The position numbers were made by a program, and so were the translations under genes. Below the pieces are notes generated by a model that made no database searches, was not told where the DNA came from, and worked only from the letters and a program-made list of their open reading frames with translations. A stretch of 64,000 bases of DNA from Desulfobaculum sp044987625 (GTDB taxonomy: Bacteria > Desulfobacterota > Desulfovibrionia > Desulfovibrionales > Desulfovibrionaceae): assembly GCF_044987625.1 (NCBI RefSeq), contig NZ_JBJDSB010000002.1:1-64000 (forward strand), in the 5' to 3' direction. Shown here piece by piece: positions 33,183 through 42,532 of the stretch (the first letter of the stretch is position 1; each line of letters opens with the position of its first letter).

Positions 33183-33219
33183 AAAGGCGGCCGTTTCCGT
33201 AAGGAAGCGGCCGCCTTTT
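33183..33219 (+). terminator. Rho-independent terminator of the repressor gene
   Basis: Arms AAAGGCGGCCG / CGGCCGCCTTT extended by TTTCC/GGAAG around a GTAA loop, followed by TTTTC, about 80 bases after the stop. The left A run makes it partly bidirectional. Confidence 0.85.
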
Positions 33220-33288
33220 CGTTGCGGAGCAAAAGCGGGGGAGCGGTGTGGGATGGACACCACGGTGGGCGGCAGGTCCGCCAGACGG

Positions 33289-33675
33289 CTACTGCGCCAG
33301 CACGTCCTTGCTGGGGGCGCGCAACTGCACGGTGCAGAAGGTGGTGCACAGCATGAAGGCTTCGTCATGCAGTGAGGCCTGCCGCAGCAGCTCAAGCGAA
33401 ACCGGCGACAGCGGACGGGAGCCGACTTCCATGAAGTCCATCAGCGCCTCGGCCGTTGGGAAGACCTCTGCGGTGCACATGGTGCGCTGGCCGCAATTGG
33501 TAATGTGGAAAACCGATGCCAATACGTATTGGCCGAAGGTCGTCTTGTAGAGGACGGTATCCATCCAGTTTTCCATGAAACCCACGAATTCGCGCTCATC
33601 AACCAGAGCGATTTCGGAGCCGTTAAAGACGAGGTCGGGCTGGCCGTTTCGGTGCAAAGTGAATTGTTCCATCAT
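33289..33675 (-). CDS. Hypothetical protein
   Basis: A 128-residue soluble protein with strand-rich start (MMEQFTLHRNGQPDLVFNG). The sequence then has FVGFMENWMDTVLYKTTFGQYVLASVFHITN and three cysteines. I do not recognise the family; the layout suggests a small sensing or toxin/antitoxin-like fold but there is no motif to show it. Tandem ATGs at 33675/33672 follow AAGGGGGAGA directly, so the second ATG has the better spacing. Confidence 0.65.
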   Translation of the reverse strand: MMEQFTLHRNGQPDLVFNGSEIALVDEREFVGFMENWMDTVLYKTTFGQYVLASVFHITNCGQRTMCTAEVFPTAEALMDFMEVGSRPLSPVSLELLRQASLHDEAFMLCTTFCTVQLRAPSKDVLAQ

Positions 33676-33889
33676 TCTCCCCCCTTGTCGTGAAATCCAG
33701 TGCGCTGCATCCGTTTTGTACTGTCAAGTCCATAAAATGGGACTTACTCACAGCATAGAGCAGAATTGCGAAGGAATGTAAAGGGAAAGATGAGAAAAAC
33801 ATTTCATAATTTTTTCTGAATGCTCCTGAAGCCCTGAAATGCATTGAAATCGCGATGGAGTAAAATTTCAGGGTATTGCTGGTGTTTGG

Positions 33890-35413
33890 CTACGATCGTT
33901 TCGGACGCAGGCCATAGAGCTCCGTATATTTGTGTTCCAGATGGGAAATGAGCGCGCTGGCGTCCGGTGCATTCCCGGTGACCTCGCGGACAAGGTCGCG
34001 CGGGTCGAGGCGTGCGCCCTTGGTGTGGATGGCGGTGCGCAGCCAGCCCAGCAGCGGGGCAAAGTCGCCACGGGCAAACATGGCCTCAAGGTCGCCCAGC
34101 TCGCGCCGCGCGGCGTCCATGAACTGGGCGGCGTAAATGTTGCCCAGCGCGTAGGTGGGAAAGTAGCCAAACAACCCCGCGCCCCAGTGCACGTCCTGCA
34201 TAACGCCGCTGGCAGAATCCTTGGGCGTTACGCCAAGCAGGGCGTACATGCCTTCGTTAAAGGCGTCCGGCAGTTCGTGCACGTCCAGACTGCCGCTCAT
34301 GAGCCGCCGCTCAAGGTCAAAGCGCAGAAAGATATGCATGTTGTAGGTCAGTTCGTCGGCGTCCGTGCGGATGCAGCCGGGATGCACGGCGTTGACCGCG
34401 TAGTAAACCTTGTTCAGCAGGGCGGAACGGAAGGCCTCAAAGGCGTAGGCGGCAAAGGGCAGGTAGTGCGTCCAGAAGCCGTGGGAGCGGGCCACAAGGT
34501 TCTCCCACAGGCGGGATTGGGATTCATGGATGCCAAGGGAGGCGGAGCGCCCGCAAGGGGTGCCAAAATGGTCTCCGGGCAGGCCCTGCTCGTACAGGGC
34601 GTGGCCGCACTCGTGCACGCAGCCGAAAAAGGCCTCGGCAAAGTCGTTGTCGCGGTAGCGCGTGGTGACGCGTACATCGCCGGGACCGATGCGGGTGCAG
34701 AAGGGATGCGCAGTGGTGTCCATGCGCCCGCCCATAAAGTCGAAGCCCATGTCCGTCATGACGTGGCGGGCAAAGCGCTCTTGCTCCTTGGGCGGAAAGT
34801 GGCGGGTGACGACTTCCGCACTGCGGGTGCCGCCGCGCTGGGCAATGCGGCCCAGCAGGTCCGCGCTGGCGGATTGCAGGGCGTCAAAAAGTGGCGCGAC
34901 GGACGCCGCTGTTTCGCCGGGTTCGTATTTGTCCAGCATGGCGTCGTAGGGTTCGCGCTCGTAGCCAACGGCGTCTGCCTCTTCACGGCGCAGGCGCAAA
35001 AGGTGCTCCACATAGGGGAGAAAGCCTTTCCAGTCGTTCTTGGGGCGCAGGCGCTCCCACGCGCTTTCGCCCTGCGCCGCCGCGCGGGCTGTGGCGACGG
35101 CGAGGTCTTCGGGGATGCGGCTTTGGCGTTCGTGCTCGCGCTGCCAAATGCGCAGGTTGGCGCTGATGTCCGAGTCCGGCCCGGCCTCGCGCGCAAGGCC
35201 GAGGCAGGCGTGTATGGCGTCGGCGCGGCGCGGGTCCGTGCGGCGGGTGTGGATGATGCGCGTCAGCGTGGCGATTTGTTCGGCGCGGTGGTGGTGCCCA
35301 AGGGGCGGCGCATAGGTGCCTTGGTCCCAACTGAGCAGGGAAACGGTGGTTTCAAGGCGGGCGGTGTCCACGGAATGGGCGCGCAGCCAGTCATAGGCTT
35401 CTCTTGGGGGCAT
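33890..35413 (-). CDS. M32 family metallocarboxypeptidase (thermostable carboxypeptidase type)
   Basis: A 507-residue cytoplasmic zinc enzyme, the normal length for M32. The zinc motif HECGH is in GCVHECGHALYEQG. The third ligand glutamate is in IHESQSRLWEN, and TTRYRDNDF and the family-typical YFPTYALGNIYAAQ are present. It removes C-terminal residues from peptides. The ATG at 35413 has AGGAGGT four bases upstream. It stands alone, with an A+T-rich 200-base gap on its 3' side. Confidence 0.94.
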   Translation of the reverse strand: MPPREAYDWLRAHSVDTARLETTVSLLSWDQGTYAPPLGHHHRAEQIATLTRIIHTRRTDPRRADAIHACLGLAREAGPDSDISANLRIWQREHERQSRIPEDLAVATARAAAQGESAWERLRPKNDWKGFLPYVEHLLRLRREEADAVGYEREPYDAMLDKYEPGETAASVAPLFDALQSASADLLGRIAQRGGTRSAEVVTRHFPPKEQERFARHVMTDMGFDFMGGRMDTTAHPFCTRIGPGDVRVTTRYRDNDFAEAFFGCVHECGHALYEQGLPGDHFGTPCGRSASLGIHESQSRLWENLVARSHGFWTHYLPFAAYAFEAFRSALLNKVYYAVNAVHPGCIRTDADELTYNMHIFLRFDLERRLMSGSLDVHELPDAFNEGMYALLGVTPKDSASGVMQDVHWGAGLFGYFPTYALGNIYAAQFMDAARRELGDLEAMFARGDFAPLLGWLRTAIHTKGARLDPRDLVREVTGNAPDASALISHLEHKYTELYGLRPKRS

Positions 35414-35510
35414 GGGACCTCCTGTAGGGGCGGGGCTTTTTGGGAACAAGTGTACGGTATTGCGCCGCGCGCAGAAAGTGGCGGCGCGCTCCTTGGGGAG
35501 AAAAAACGAG

Positions 35511-35545
35511 CGGCGGCGGCATCGCTTGAAGCGATGCCGCCGCCG
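35511..35545 (-). terminator. Long perfect hairpin, probable minus-strand terminator
   Basis: Two 17-base arms (CGGCGGCGGCATCGCTT and its complement) separated by one base. On the minus strand it is followed by CTCGTTTTTTC, so it would stop transcripts from marC about 210 bases after that gene. The space between (35546-35754) holds no gene I can support. Confidence 0.7.
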
Positions 35546-35754
35546 AATGGTGTGCCAAGTGGTGTGGTGGATGGTACTGCGCCCCCGCGCGCGTGCAGGG
35601 CGCGTGGGCGCGGGGCGTCAGTGGTGCGCCGCGTCCGGGGCGTGGCGCCGGGCCGAAACGCATGGGACGGCCACGCCCAGGGCGAGGTTGCCCGGTGGCA
35701 CCGTGGCGCTGGACGCGCTGCGGTGCGGAAATGGCAGTCTGCATGGCGGCGGTC

Positions 35755-36363
35755 CTACAGCGAGTGGACAAACAGCCGGATGCCGTCTTCGAGCATCTGG
35801 CAGGACATAAGAATAAGGATAAGTCCCATCAGCCGCTCCGCAGCACGCAGACCGCGCCGCCCCAGCAGCTTGGTCAGGACCGGGATGAGCAGCATGATGA
35901 TGGCCGTAGCGGTCCAGGCCACCACAATGGAGGACAGCAAAATGGTATTGTTGTCCGGGCGGTGGGCATACACCATCACCGCCGCCAGCAGGGACGGGCC
36001 GGCGATAAGGGGCACCGCAATGGGCACAAAGAAGGGGTCGTCGTCCATGGCGTCGGCGTTGTCGGCCTCCGCCGGGGGAAAGACCATCTTCATGGAAATG
36101 ATGAACAGGATGGCGCCACCGGCAATGCGCATGGTGGATTGGCCAATGTCCAGAAGGGCCAGTAATCCTTCGCCAATGTACATAAAGACGAGGATGACCA
36201 GCAGGGCGAAAAGGCATTCGCGCAGGATAATGCTCCGCTGCCGCGCAGGGGCCTGATTTTTGAGCAGTGAAAGGGAAATGGCTCCGTTACCAACGGGGTC
36301 CATGATCAAAAAGAGTGGGAAGGCGATCTCAAAAATATGCTTGGCGACAGCGTAAGAATCCAA
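35755..36363 (-). CDS. MarC family integral membrane protein
   Basis: A 202-residue protein with six hydrophobic helices. It has the MarC-type signature FLIMDPVGNGAISLSLLK near the start. The middle motif FVPIAVPLIAGPSLLAAVM is also present. The function of the family is not settled. The start is TTG at 36363, seven bases after a perfect AGGAGG. There is no better ATG in frame. It diverges from the RTX protein gene. Confidence 0.9.
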   Translation of the reverse strand: MDSYAVAKHIFEIAFPLFLIMDPVGNGAISLSLLKNQAPARQRSIILRECLFALLVILVFMYIGEGLLALLDIGQSTMRIAGGAILFIISMKMVFPPAEADNADAMDDDPFFVPIAVPLIAGPSLLAAVMVYAHRPDNNTILLSSIVVAWTATAIIMLLIPVLTKLLGRRGLRAAERLMGLILILMSCQMLEDGIRLFVHSL

Positions 36364-36499
36364 ATTTGTTCCTCCTGGAGTGATATTGCGGTGCGTTTTG
36401 TGGTGCGTTGCTTGGTGTGTTGCTTTCTGCCGATGATGATGCATTCCGTATGTTTGTTGGAAAATGCAGGATGTGCTACGAGAAAAGTCAAGTTTCCTC

Positions 36500-36528
36500 T
36501 TTTTCGGGATGGCTTTGCCGACTATACT
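36500..36528 (+). promoter_or_regulatory. Possible promoter of the RTX protein gene
   Basis: TATACT at 36523-36528 is a good -10 element 50 bases before the ATG. The -35 region (TTTTTC) is poor. The 215-base divergent gap with marC is A+T-rich, as expected for a regulated promoter. Confidence 0.35.
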
Positions 36529-36578
36529 GATGGCAAACTCGAAAATCCCGCCAACACCCGCTACATCGGGAGAGTGCC

Positions 36579-39500
36579 ATGCAACAGGTCGGTGAAGTTG
36601 CATCAATCAAAGGCCAAGCTTTTGCCGAGTCGGCAGATGGCGCGCGACCTCTTGAGGTCGGCAGTCCCATATACGCTCAGGACGTTCTTGTCACGTCCTC
36701 CGGAGCCAATGTGGAGGTTCGCTTTGCTGACGAAAGCGTGCTGTCGCAAGGCCCGGACGCGCGGCTGACCGTGGACGAGTACGTCTATGAACCAGACGAC
36801 CCGTCCGCCTCCGGCATGCTGCTCAACATGGCCAAGGGCACCTTCCGTATGGTGACCGGAAAAATCGTGGAGGACAACCCCGATGGCGTCACCATGCAGT
36901 CGCCCCTTGCCACCATCGGCATCCGCGGCACGGGTGCGGACTTCGTCATTGGCGAGGATGGTGGCGAAAAGTACGGCATCTTCGACTATCACGAGCTGGA
37001 CCTTGTTATTACCACGGAGCAGGGCACCCGTTTCATCACCGGAGCGAACGAGATAGTGGATGTGTTTGCGGATGGCACCATGGGCGCGCCACGTCCTTAC
37101 AGCCCCACAGAGCAGCAGATGCTGCAGAACATGGCTCCCATCACCGTTGTGCCGGGGCTGTATCAGGCCCCAGACGCCCCGCAGGATGAAGGCGGCGAGG
37201 GCGGCGAAGACGAGGGCGACGCCGAAGGTGAAGGTGACGGAGAGGGCGAAGGTGAGGGCGAAGGCGAAGGTGAGGGCGAAGGCGAAGGTGAGGGCGAAGG
37301 CGAAGGCGAGGGTGAAGGAGAAGGCGAGGACGAGCTTGCCGGGGATGAACTGGCCGAGGGCGAAGGCGAAGGGGAGGAGGAACTCCCCGAGGAAGGCCCC
37401 GGTGAGGAGCAGCCCGGAGAGGGCGCGGAAGGCGAAGAACAGCCCGGCGATGAGGAGCTTCCTGACGAAGAACTCCTTGCTGGCGGCGACGAGCTGGAAG
37501 GCGAAGGCTCCGGCGACGAGCAGCCCGGTGAAGGCCCAGAAGGTGCCCCGGAAGGTGCTCCTGATGACGCCCCGGACGAGCTGGCGGCCCTAGGCGACGG
37601 CGGCCCGGAGGATGACCTCCCCGGCGAGGAGCCCGGCCTCGGTGACGGCCTTGGCGATGATCTTGGCGACGGGCAGGATGATTTTGGTCCTGATGGCGAC
37701 GCTGGCCCCATTACCGGCGGCGAGACCGGCTTTGAAACAGGTAGCGGTTTTGACGGTGGCACCGACCCCTTTGGCGGGGACGACGCCTTTGCAGGCGAAG
37801 GCACCGGAACCGGAACGGGCGTTGGCGCCGGTACCGGGACAGGCCCCATCAATACTGGTGGGCAGGGCACCAATGACGACCTTGTGGACCTTATTACCGA
37901 ACCCCCTGTCACGGGCGACGATGATGACGATGACGACGACATCATTCCCATTGCCGATGATGACACCGCCCCCACAGGCGACGACACGCAGGCCTCCGGC
38001 GACACGGGCAGCGGCGATACAGGGGGCGACACCTCCACAGGCGACGATGACGATGATGACGACTATCCCGTCGACCTCAGCGCGCTCAATCAGGTGAAGG
38101 GCACCAGCGGGGCGGACTCCCTGGTTGGCACCTCGGGCGGCGACGCGATGTACGGCGGTGACGGCAACGACACGCTCGATGGCGGCGCCGGCGGCGACGT
38201 TATCTTCAGCGGCGCAGGAGATGACGAGGTCCACGGCGGCGACGGACAGGACTTCATTGTCAGCGGCGCGGGCAACGACCTCTACTACGGCGACAGTCCC
38301 TACGACAATTTTGACTGGCTGGAGTACGACCGCGACAAAGAAGGCGACTACACCAATGGCCGCGGCGGCGACGGCACGGGCGTGTATGTGGAGCTTGGCG
38401 ATGCCACCGTGCCCGGAACCGGAGAGGGCACGGCCATCGACGAATGGGGCGACACGGATACCATCATTGGCGTTGAGGGCGTGGTGGGCGGCTTTTTCCG
38501 TGATACGCTCATCGGCAATTCGTCCGACAACGAGCTTATCGGGCTGGAGGAAGACGACAGCATCAACGGCATGGGCGGGAACGACCTCATCGACGGCGGC
38601 GAGGGGGCGGATACCCTTATCGGCGGTACCGGCTCCGAGAGCGGTTTTGACCTCATTTCCGGCGGCAGCGGGGACGACTCCATCCTTGGCGGCAACGAAA
38701 CCTCAGACCCCGGCGACCCTTCGGCAGGGATTATGGGGTCCATGGTGGAGCAGCAGGGAAGCCTTGTCAGCGGTCTTGGCGGTTCGGTGGGCTTTGGCGA
38801 AAATTCCTTGGCCCGTGGTGACAGCGTCTCCGAGTTTGTCGATTTGTCCGACACCTTTATCCATGGCATCGGATTTGGGGGTGAGACCTACACGGGTGTG
38901 TACGTGAACACCAACGGCACCATCAGCTTTGGCTCGGCCTTTACGGACACCACCACAACGCCGCTGTCCATTGTGGAAACGCCCATCATCGCCCCGTTCT
39001 GGGCGCATGTGGACACCAGCGGCGGCGTGGCGACAGGCGCGGACCTGAACAACGGCAACTCCGAAGGCTCCAACCTTGTGTGGTACGACATAGACTCATC
39101 CCACAATATCCTCACCATCACCTGGGACGATGTGGGCTACGCCACAGGGAAGATTGACCATACCAACGCCTTCCAACTGCAAATCATCGACCGCAGCGAC
39201 CGCAACATGGGCGATTACGACATCGTCATCCGGTACGAGGACATCGGCTGGGTGGACGACACCGACCCCACAGGCGCGGGCACAGGAACCAATCCGGCGC
39301 GCGTTGGTTGGGCGGACGGGACGGGCAGATTTGAAGAGCCGCCGGAATCCGCCGATGCGGACGACCTTGCCAACCTTGCCACCACGGAAGGCAACGTGGG
39401 GACGGACGGCTTCCAGTACTTCCAGGTCGTCAATGGTGAACTGCGTGAATTCTTCCAGACCAGCGACGGCCTGTACGGCGGGGACGGCAACGACACAATT

Positions 39501-40931
39501 GATGGAGAAGGCGGCAACGATGAGATAGGCGGCGACCTTGGCAACGATATGCTCATCGGCGGCATGGGCAACGATTATGTCTGGGGTGGTGCTGGCCTGG
39601 ATACGCTCATCGGCGGCGAAGGCAACGACTCCCTCGGCGGCGAGGACGACGCGGACGTCATGTATGGCGACGATACGCAGGGCATGCTTTCGGGCGCGGA
39701 TACGCTCTATGGCGGCTATGGCGACGACACCATGTATGGCGGCGGCGGGGCGGACTCGCTGTATGGCGAGGACGGCGACGACGAGTTGGACGGCGGAGGC
39801 GGCGCGGACTTGGTCTCCGGCGGTGACGGGTTTGACGACCTTTTCGTCAGCGGCGGCGCGGATACCTTCGACGGCGGCGCTGACGGCGACATGCTGTCCT
39901 TCATCAACGGTGCCACAGGCGTGAGCCTGACGCTGTCCACAGGGATGGATACGCTGAATTATGACGGTGACGTCATTACCTACAACGATATCGAAGGCAT
40001 TGAAGGCTCCCTGTACAACGACACCCTCACCGGCAACAGCGAGGCCAACGAACTCGATGGCGAAACCGGCGATGACTACATGAGCGGCGAGGCCGGAGAC
40101 GATACCCTTGGCGGCGATGAGGGGGCGGATACCCTCCTTGGCGGTGGCGGCGCGGATATGCTCACTGGCGACGCCGGGGCGGATTCCCTGAGCGGCGGCA
40201 CCGAGAACGACACCATGGACGGCGGGGCGGATAACGACACGCTGGATGGCGGCGACGGCGCGGACTTGGTCTCCGGTGGCCTTGGCGATGACCAGCTTAT
40301 CGTCAGCTACGGCGCGGATACGTTCTCCGGCGGCGACGGCACGGACCTGATCGACTTTGTCAGCAGCACGTCGGGGATGAATATCACCCTTGGCACCGGC
40401 GGCAGCGGAACGTTCTCCTACAGCGGCTACACCAATGTGTATCAGGAAATTGAGGGCTTTATAGGTTCGGCCTATGCCGACTCGCTGAAGGGCAACGATG
40501 ACGCCAACACCCTAAAGGGTATGGACAACAACGACCAGCTCTTTGGCTTTGGCGGGGACGACTACCTGTACGGCGGCCTTGGCGTGGACGCCCTGACCGG
40601 CGGCGATGGCAATGACACCTTCTACTACGCGGACACCACCGACGGCGGCGACAGCATTGTTGACTTTGACAACACCACCTACGACGACATCTTCGTCTTC
40701 GACTCGGCCAATTTCGACTCGTCGGCAGGGTTTGTGGATTCCGCCATTGGCGGCTATGACGGATCCAATGGCAGTCTTGGCACAAGCGATGCCACCTTTG
40801 TCTACGATTCCACAAACAACGAGTTGTGGTATGACTCCAACGGCGATAATTCGGGGGGCGCCCAGTCCATAGCAACCGTATCGGGCGATGCGGTTACGGT
40901 CGCTGACATCGACTTCACCACGCCCACTTAG
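36579..40931 (+). CDS. Large FecR - acidic linker - RTX - NIDO - RTX surface protein
   Basis: A 1450-residue protein. A FecR-like domain (about 5-150) ends with MQSPLATIGIRGTGADF. A very acidic Glu/Gly/Asp linker (about 204-500) contains a run of GE pairs and two poly-Asp stretches. RTX nonapeptides (GGxGxDxL type, e.g. YGGDGNDTLDGG) lie at about 505-730. A NIDO-like beta domain follows (about 765-915, VNTNGTISFGSA). Many more RTX repeats lie at 960-1360, then a C-terminal target-like region. It has no Sec signal, so type I secretion with calcium-driven folding outside is expected. A GGGAG precedes the ATG. It is likely an adhesin. I see no LapG-type di-alanine site. Confidence 0.93.
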   Translation: MQQVGEVASIKGQAFAESADGARPLEVGSPIYAQDVLVTSSGANVEVRFADESVLSQGPDARLTVDEYVYEPDDPSASGMLLNMAKGTFRMVTGKIVEDNPDGVTMQSPLATIGIRGTGADFVIGEDGGEKYGIFDYHELDLVITTEQGTRFITGANEIVDVFADGTMGAPRPYSPTEQQMLQNMAPITVVPGLYQAPDAPQDEGGEGGEDEGDAEGEGDGEGEGEGEGEGEGEGEGEGEGEGEGEGEGEDELAGDELAEGEGEGEEELPEEGPGEEQPGEGAEGEEQPGDEELPDEELLAGGDELEGEGSGDEQPGEGPEGAPEGAPDDAPDELAALGDGGPEDDLPGEEPGLGDGLGDDLGDGQDDFGPDGDAGPITGGETGFETGSGFDGGTDPFGGDDAFAGEGTGTGTGVGAGTGTGPINTGGQGTNDDLVDLITEPPVTGDDDDDDDDIIPIADDDTAPTGDDTQASGDTGSGDTGGDTSTGDDDDDDDYPVDLSALNQVKGTSGADSLVGTSGGDAMYGGDGNDTLDGGAGGDVIFSGAGDDEVHGGDGQDFIVSGAGNDLYYGDSPYDNFDWLEYDRDKEGDYTNGRGGDGTGVYVELGDATVPGTGEGTAIDEWGDTDTIIGVEGVVGGFFRDTLIGNSSDNELIGLEEDDSINGMGGNDLIDGGEGADTLIGGTGSESGFDLISGGSGDDSILGGNETSDPGDPSAGIMGSMVEQQGSLVSGLGGSVGFGENSLARGDSVSEFVDLSDTFIHGIGFGGETYTGVYVNTNGTISFGSAFTDTTTTPLSIVETPIIAPFWAHVDTSGGVATGADLNNGNSEGSNLVWYDIDSSHNILTITWDDVGYATGKIDHTNAFQLQIIDRSDRNMGDYDIVIRYEDIGWVDDTDPTGAGTGTNPARVGWADGTGRFEEPPESADADDLANLATTEGNVGTDGFQYFQVVNGELREFFQTSDGLYGGDGNDTIDGEGGNDEIGGDLGNDMLIGGMGNDYVWGGAGLDTLIGGEGNDSLGGEDDADVMYGDDTQGMLSGADTLYGGYGDDTMYGGGGADSLYGEDGDDELDGGGGADLVSGGDGFDDLFVSGGADTFDGGADGDMLSFINGATGVSLTLSTGMDTLNYDGDVITYNDIEGIEGSLYNDTLTGNSEANELDGETGDDYMSGEAGDDTLGGDEGADTLLGGGGADMLTGDAGADSLSGGTENDTMDGGADNDTLDGGDGADLVSGGLGDDQLIVSYGADTFSGGDGTDLIDFVSSTSGMNITLGTGGSGTFSYSGYTNVYQEIEGFIGSAYADSLKGNDDANTLKGMDNNDQLFGFGGDDYLYGGLGVDALTGGDGNDTFYYADTTDGGDSIVDFDNTTYDDIFVFDSANFDSSAGFVDSAIGGYDGSNGSLGTSDATFVYDSTNNELWYDSNGDNSGGAQSIATVSGDAVTVADIDFTTPT
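37190..37335 (+). repeat. Degenerate 6-bp repeat coding for Gly-Glu pairs
   Basis: Within the RTX gene, alternating GGCGAA, GGTGAG and GGCGAG units encode a long GEGE run. Six-base units keep frame, so copy number could vary without breaking the protein. Confidence 0.85.
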
Positions 40932-40941
40932 CAAGTGAAAA

Positions 40942-40973
40942 CAGCCCAGCCATGCTGCGGCGTGGCTGGGCTG
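40942..40973 (+). terminator. Possible weak terminator after the RTX gene
   Basis: Arms CAGCCCAGCCA / TGGCTGGGCTG with a 10-base loop, 10 bases after the stop. The tail (CCGCGTTTG) is poor in T, so read-through into the receiver-PilZ gene is possible. Confidence 0.45.
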
Positions 40974-41021
40974 CCGCGTTTGCGCGTGCAGCGCGCTCAG
41001 TCAGGAAGGGGAGGGCCGTCC

Positions 41022-42392
41022 ATGTCGGCGAAGCAAAATATCGGCATCCTTGTGGGGGAACCAAGCACCACCGTTGCCAACATCATTGCCAAAATCCTTA
41101 CGGATAATGGCTACAGCAAGGTGGCGTACTCCACGGACCCCGAGGAAATATTCACCATCCTCAAGGAGCGCGATACAGACATCGCCCTGTTGGATTTTGA
41201 CATGACCGTGGCCGAGAGGTTCGCCCTGCTGGACCGCATCGCCACGGACCGGGAATTGTATCACCTGCCCATGATTCTCATGGGGCGCGGCGCGCCTGTC
41301 GGCATCATCGACGAGGCCATGCGCCTTGGCGCGCGCGATTACATCAACAAGCCCTTCACCCCCTATCTGCTCATGGTGCGGCTGGAGAAAATCCTCTTCG
41401 GGCCGCGTAAGCCCATTCGCCGCCCTATCTTCAAGGACGAAGGCATCGCCGCGCCGGACGCCGTGCACGAGGAGCTGTCACACTCCTCGGACAGCGTGCT
41501 GAAGCAAAAGGCGCTGGCCCTCAAGCTGGTGCAGGAAGGCCAAAACCTGCTGGAACTGCGCAAATACGACAAAGCCATCGCCAAGTTTGCTGCGGCGGCG
41601 CGGGTGCATATGTTGTTTCCGGAAGCCTACATTGGCCTTGCCGAGGCCTTTCGCGGACAGGGCAATCTGGAGCGCTGGGGACAGTTCATGGGCAAGGCGG
41701 CGGAGACCTATGCGTGGCTGGACAAGGACGACAAGGCCGCGGATATTTACACCCGCGCCCGCAAGGCCGACCCGCAAGCCCCCAACCCCTTTAAAACCGT
41801 TGCGGACCACATGGCGCAGCAAAAGGACAACCGCGCCCTGACGCGGCTGTATACGCGCGCAGTGGAGGTGGACCCGCAAAGCGACGCCGCGCGTATAGGC
41901 CTTGCCCGCGCGCAGATGGAAAATGGCGACAAGGACGCCGCGGCCAAGACCCTTGCCCCCATCGCCTCGCGCGAGGCCATCCCCTCGGAGTTGCAGGGGC
42001 TGGCCCTTGAGGTGCGGCGCACGAATTCCCGCCCGCAAAACTCAACGGGCAGCCGCATTGACTTCATTGAGGCGGCAGGCGGCTTTGATGGCCACGAAAA
42101 GCGCCGCGCCCGCCGCATCCCCCTTGCCGAGTACGCGGCGCGTTTGCCGCAGAAGGAGCACAACTACCAGATTGTGGACGCCAGTGTCCTTGGCATCAGC
42201 TTCAAACACGGCGGCGAGACCTTCGAGATTGGCGAGAGCGTGACGTTTGACCTGATGTCCCTCAGCGGGGTGAAGGTGAAAAAGGTGGAGGCCATTGTGC
42301 GGCGGATAACGCCGCTGGTGGTGGGGTGCGAACTGCGGGGCATGAGCAAGCGCCAAGTCGAGCAATACACTTCAATTGTGCCGCCGGAGTAG
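41022..42392 (+). CDS. Receiver - TPR - PilZ protein
   Basis: A 456-residue cytoplasmic protein. The receiver domain (1-120) has the phospho-acceptor region LLDFD (D58) and lysine K110 in NKPF. However, the usual N-terminal acidic pair is only partly kept (VGEPS), so phosphorylation is uncertain. TPR-like helices span about 160-330. A PilZ domain follows (about 350-450) with RRARR and DASVLGISF, matching the RxxxR and D/NxSxxG c-di-GMP-binding motifs. GGAAGGGGAGG precedes the ATG. It lies 90 bases after the RTX gene and converges with a big sensor kinase, suggesting a common regulatory role. Confidence 0.9.
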   Translation: MSAKQNIGILVGEPSTTVANIIAKILTDNGYSKVAYSTDPEEIFTILKERDTDIALLDFDMTVAERFALLDRIATDRELYHLPMILMGRGAPVGIIDEAMRLGARDYINKPFTPYLLMVRLEKILFGPRKPIRRPIFKDEGIAAPDAVHEELSHSSDSVLKQKALALKLVQEGQNLLELRKYDKAIAKFAAAARVHMLFPEAYIGLAEAFRGQGNLERWGQFMGKAAETYAWLDKDDKAADIYTRARKADPQAPNPFKTVADHMAQQKDNRALTRLYTRAVEVDPQSDAARIGLARAQMENGDKDAAAKTLAPIASREAIPSELQGLALEVRRTNSRPQNSTGSRIDFIEAAGGFDGHEKRRARRIPLAEYAARLPQKEHNYQIVDASVLGISFKHGGETFEIGESVTFDLMSLSGVKVKKVEAIVRRITPLVVGCELRGMSKRQVEQYTSIVPPE

Positions 42393-42532
42393 CGCCGGAC
42401 CGGCAACAAATCCCTTAAATATGCATTCCCGTCATGGCGGGGCGTGTGGCGTCAGGGCGCGCTGATTGCTGGCGCTTTCTGGTGCGCGGGGCGTGCCCTG
42501 ACGAAGCGCCAGCGGTGGCCGCTCAGCGCTGT

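Noticed and set aside
35546..35754. Arginine/proline-rich frames after marC
   Set aside because: They result from G+C-rich hairpin DNA. There is no ribosome-binding site and the composition is not protein-like.
33932..36256. Plus-strand open frame of 774 codons
   Set aside because: It runs antisense across the M32 carboxypeptidase and MarC genes, which both have clear family motifs.
36579..40931. LapA-type retention and LapG cleavage in the RTX protein
   Set aside because: The N-terminus reads better as a FecR domain, and no di-alanine cleavage motif is seen.
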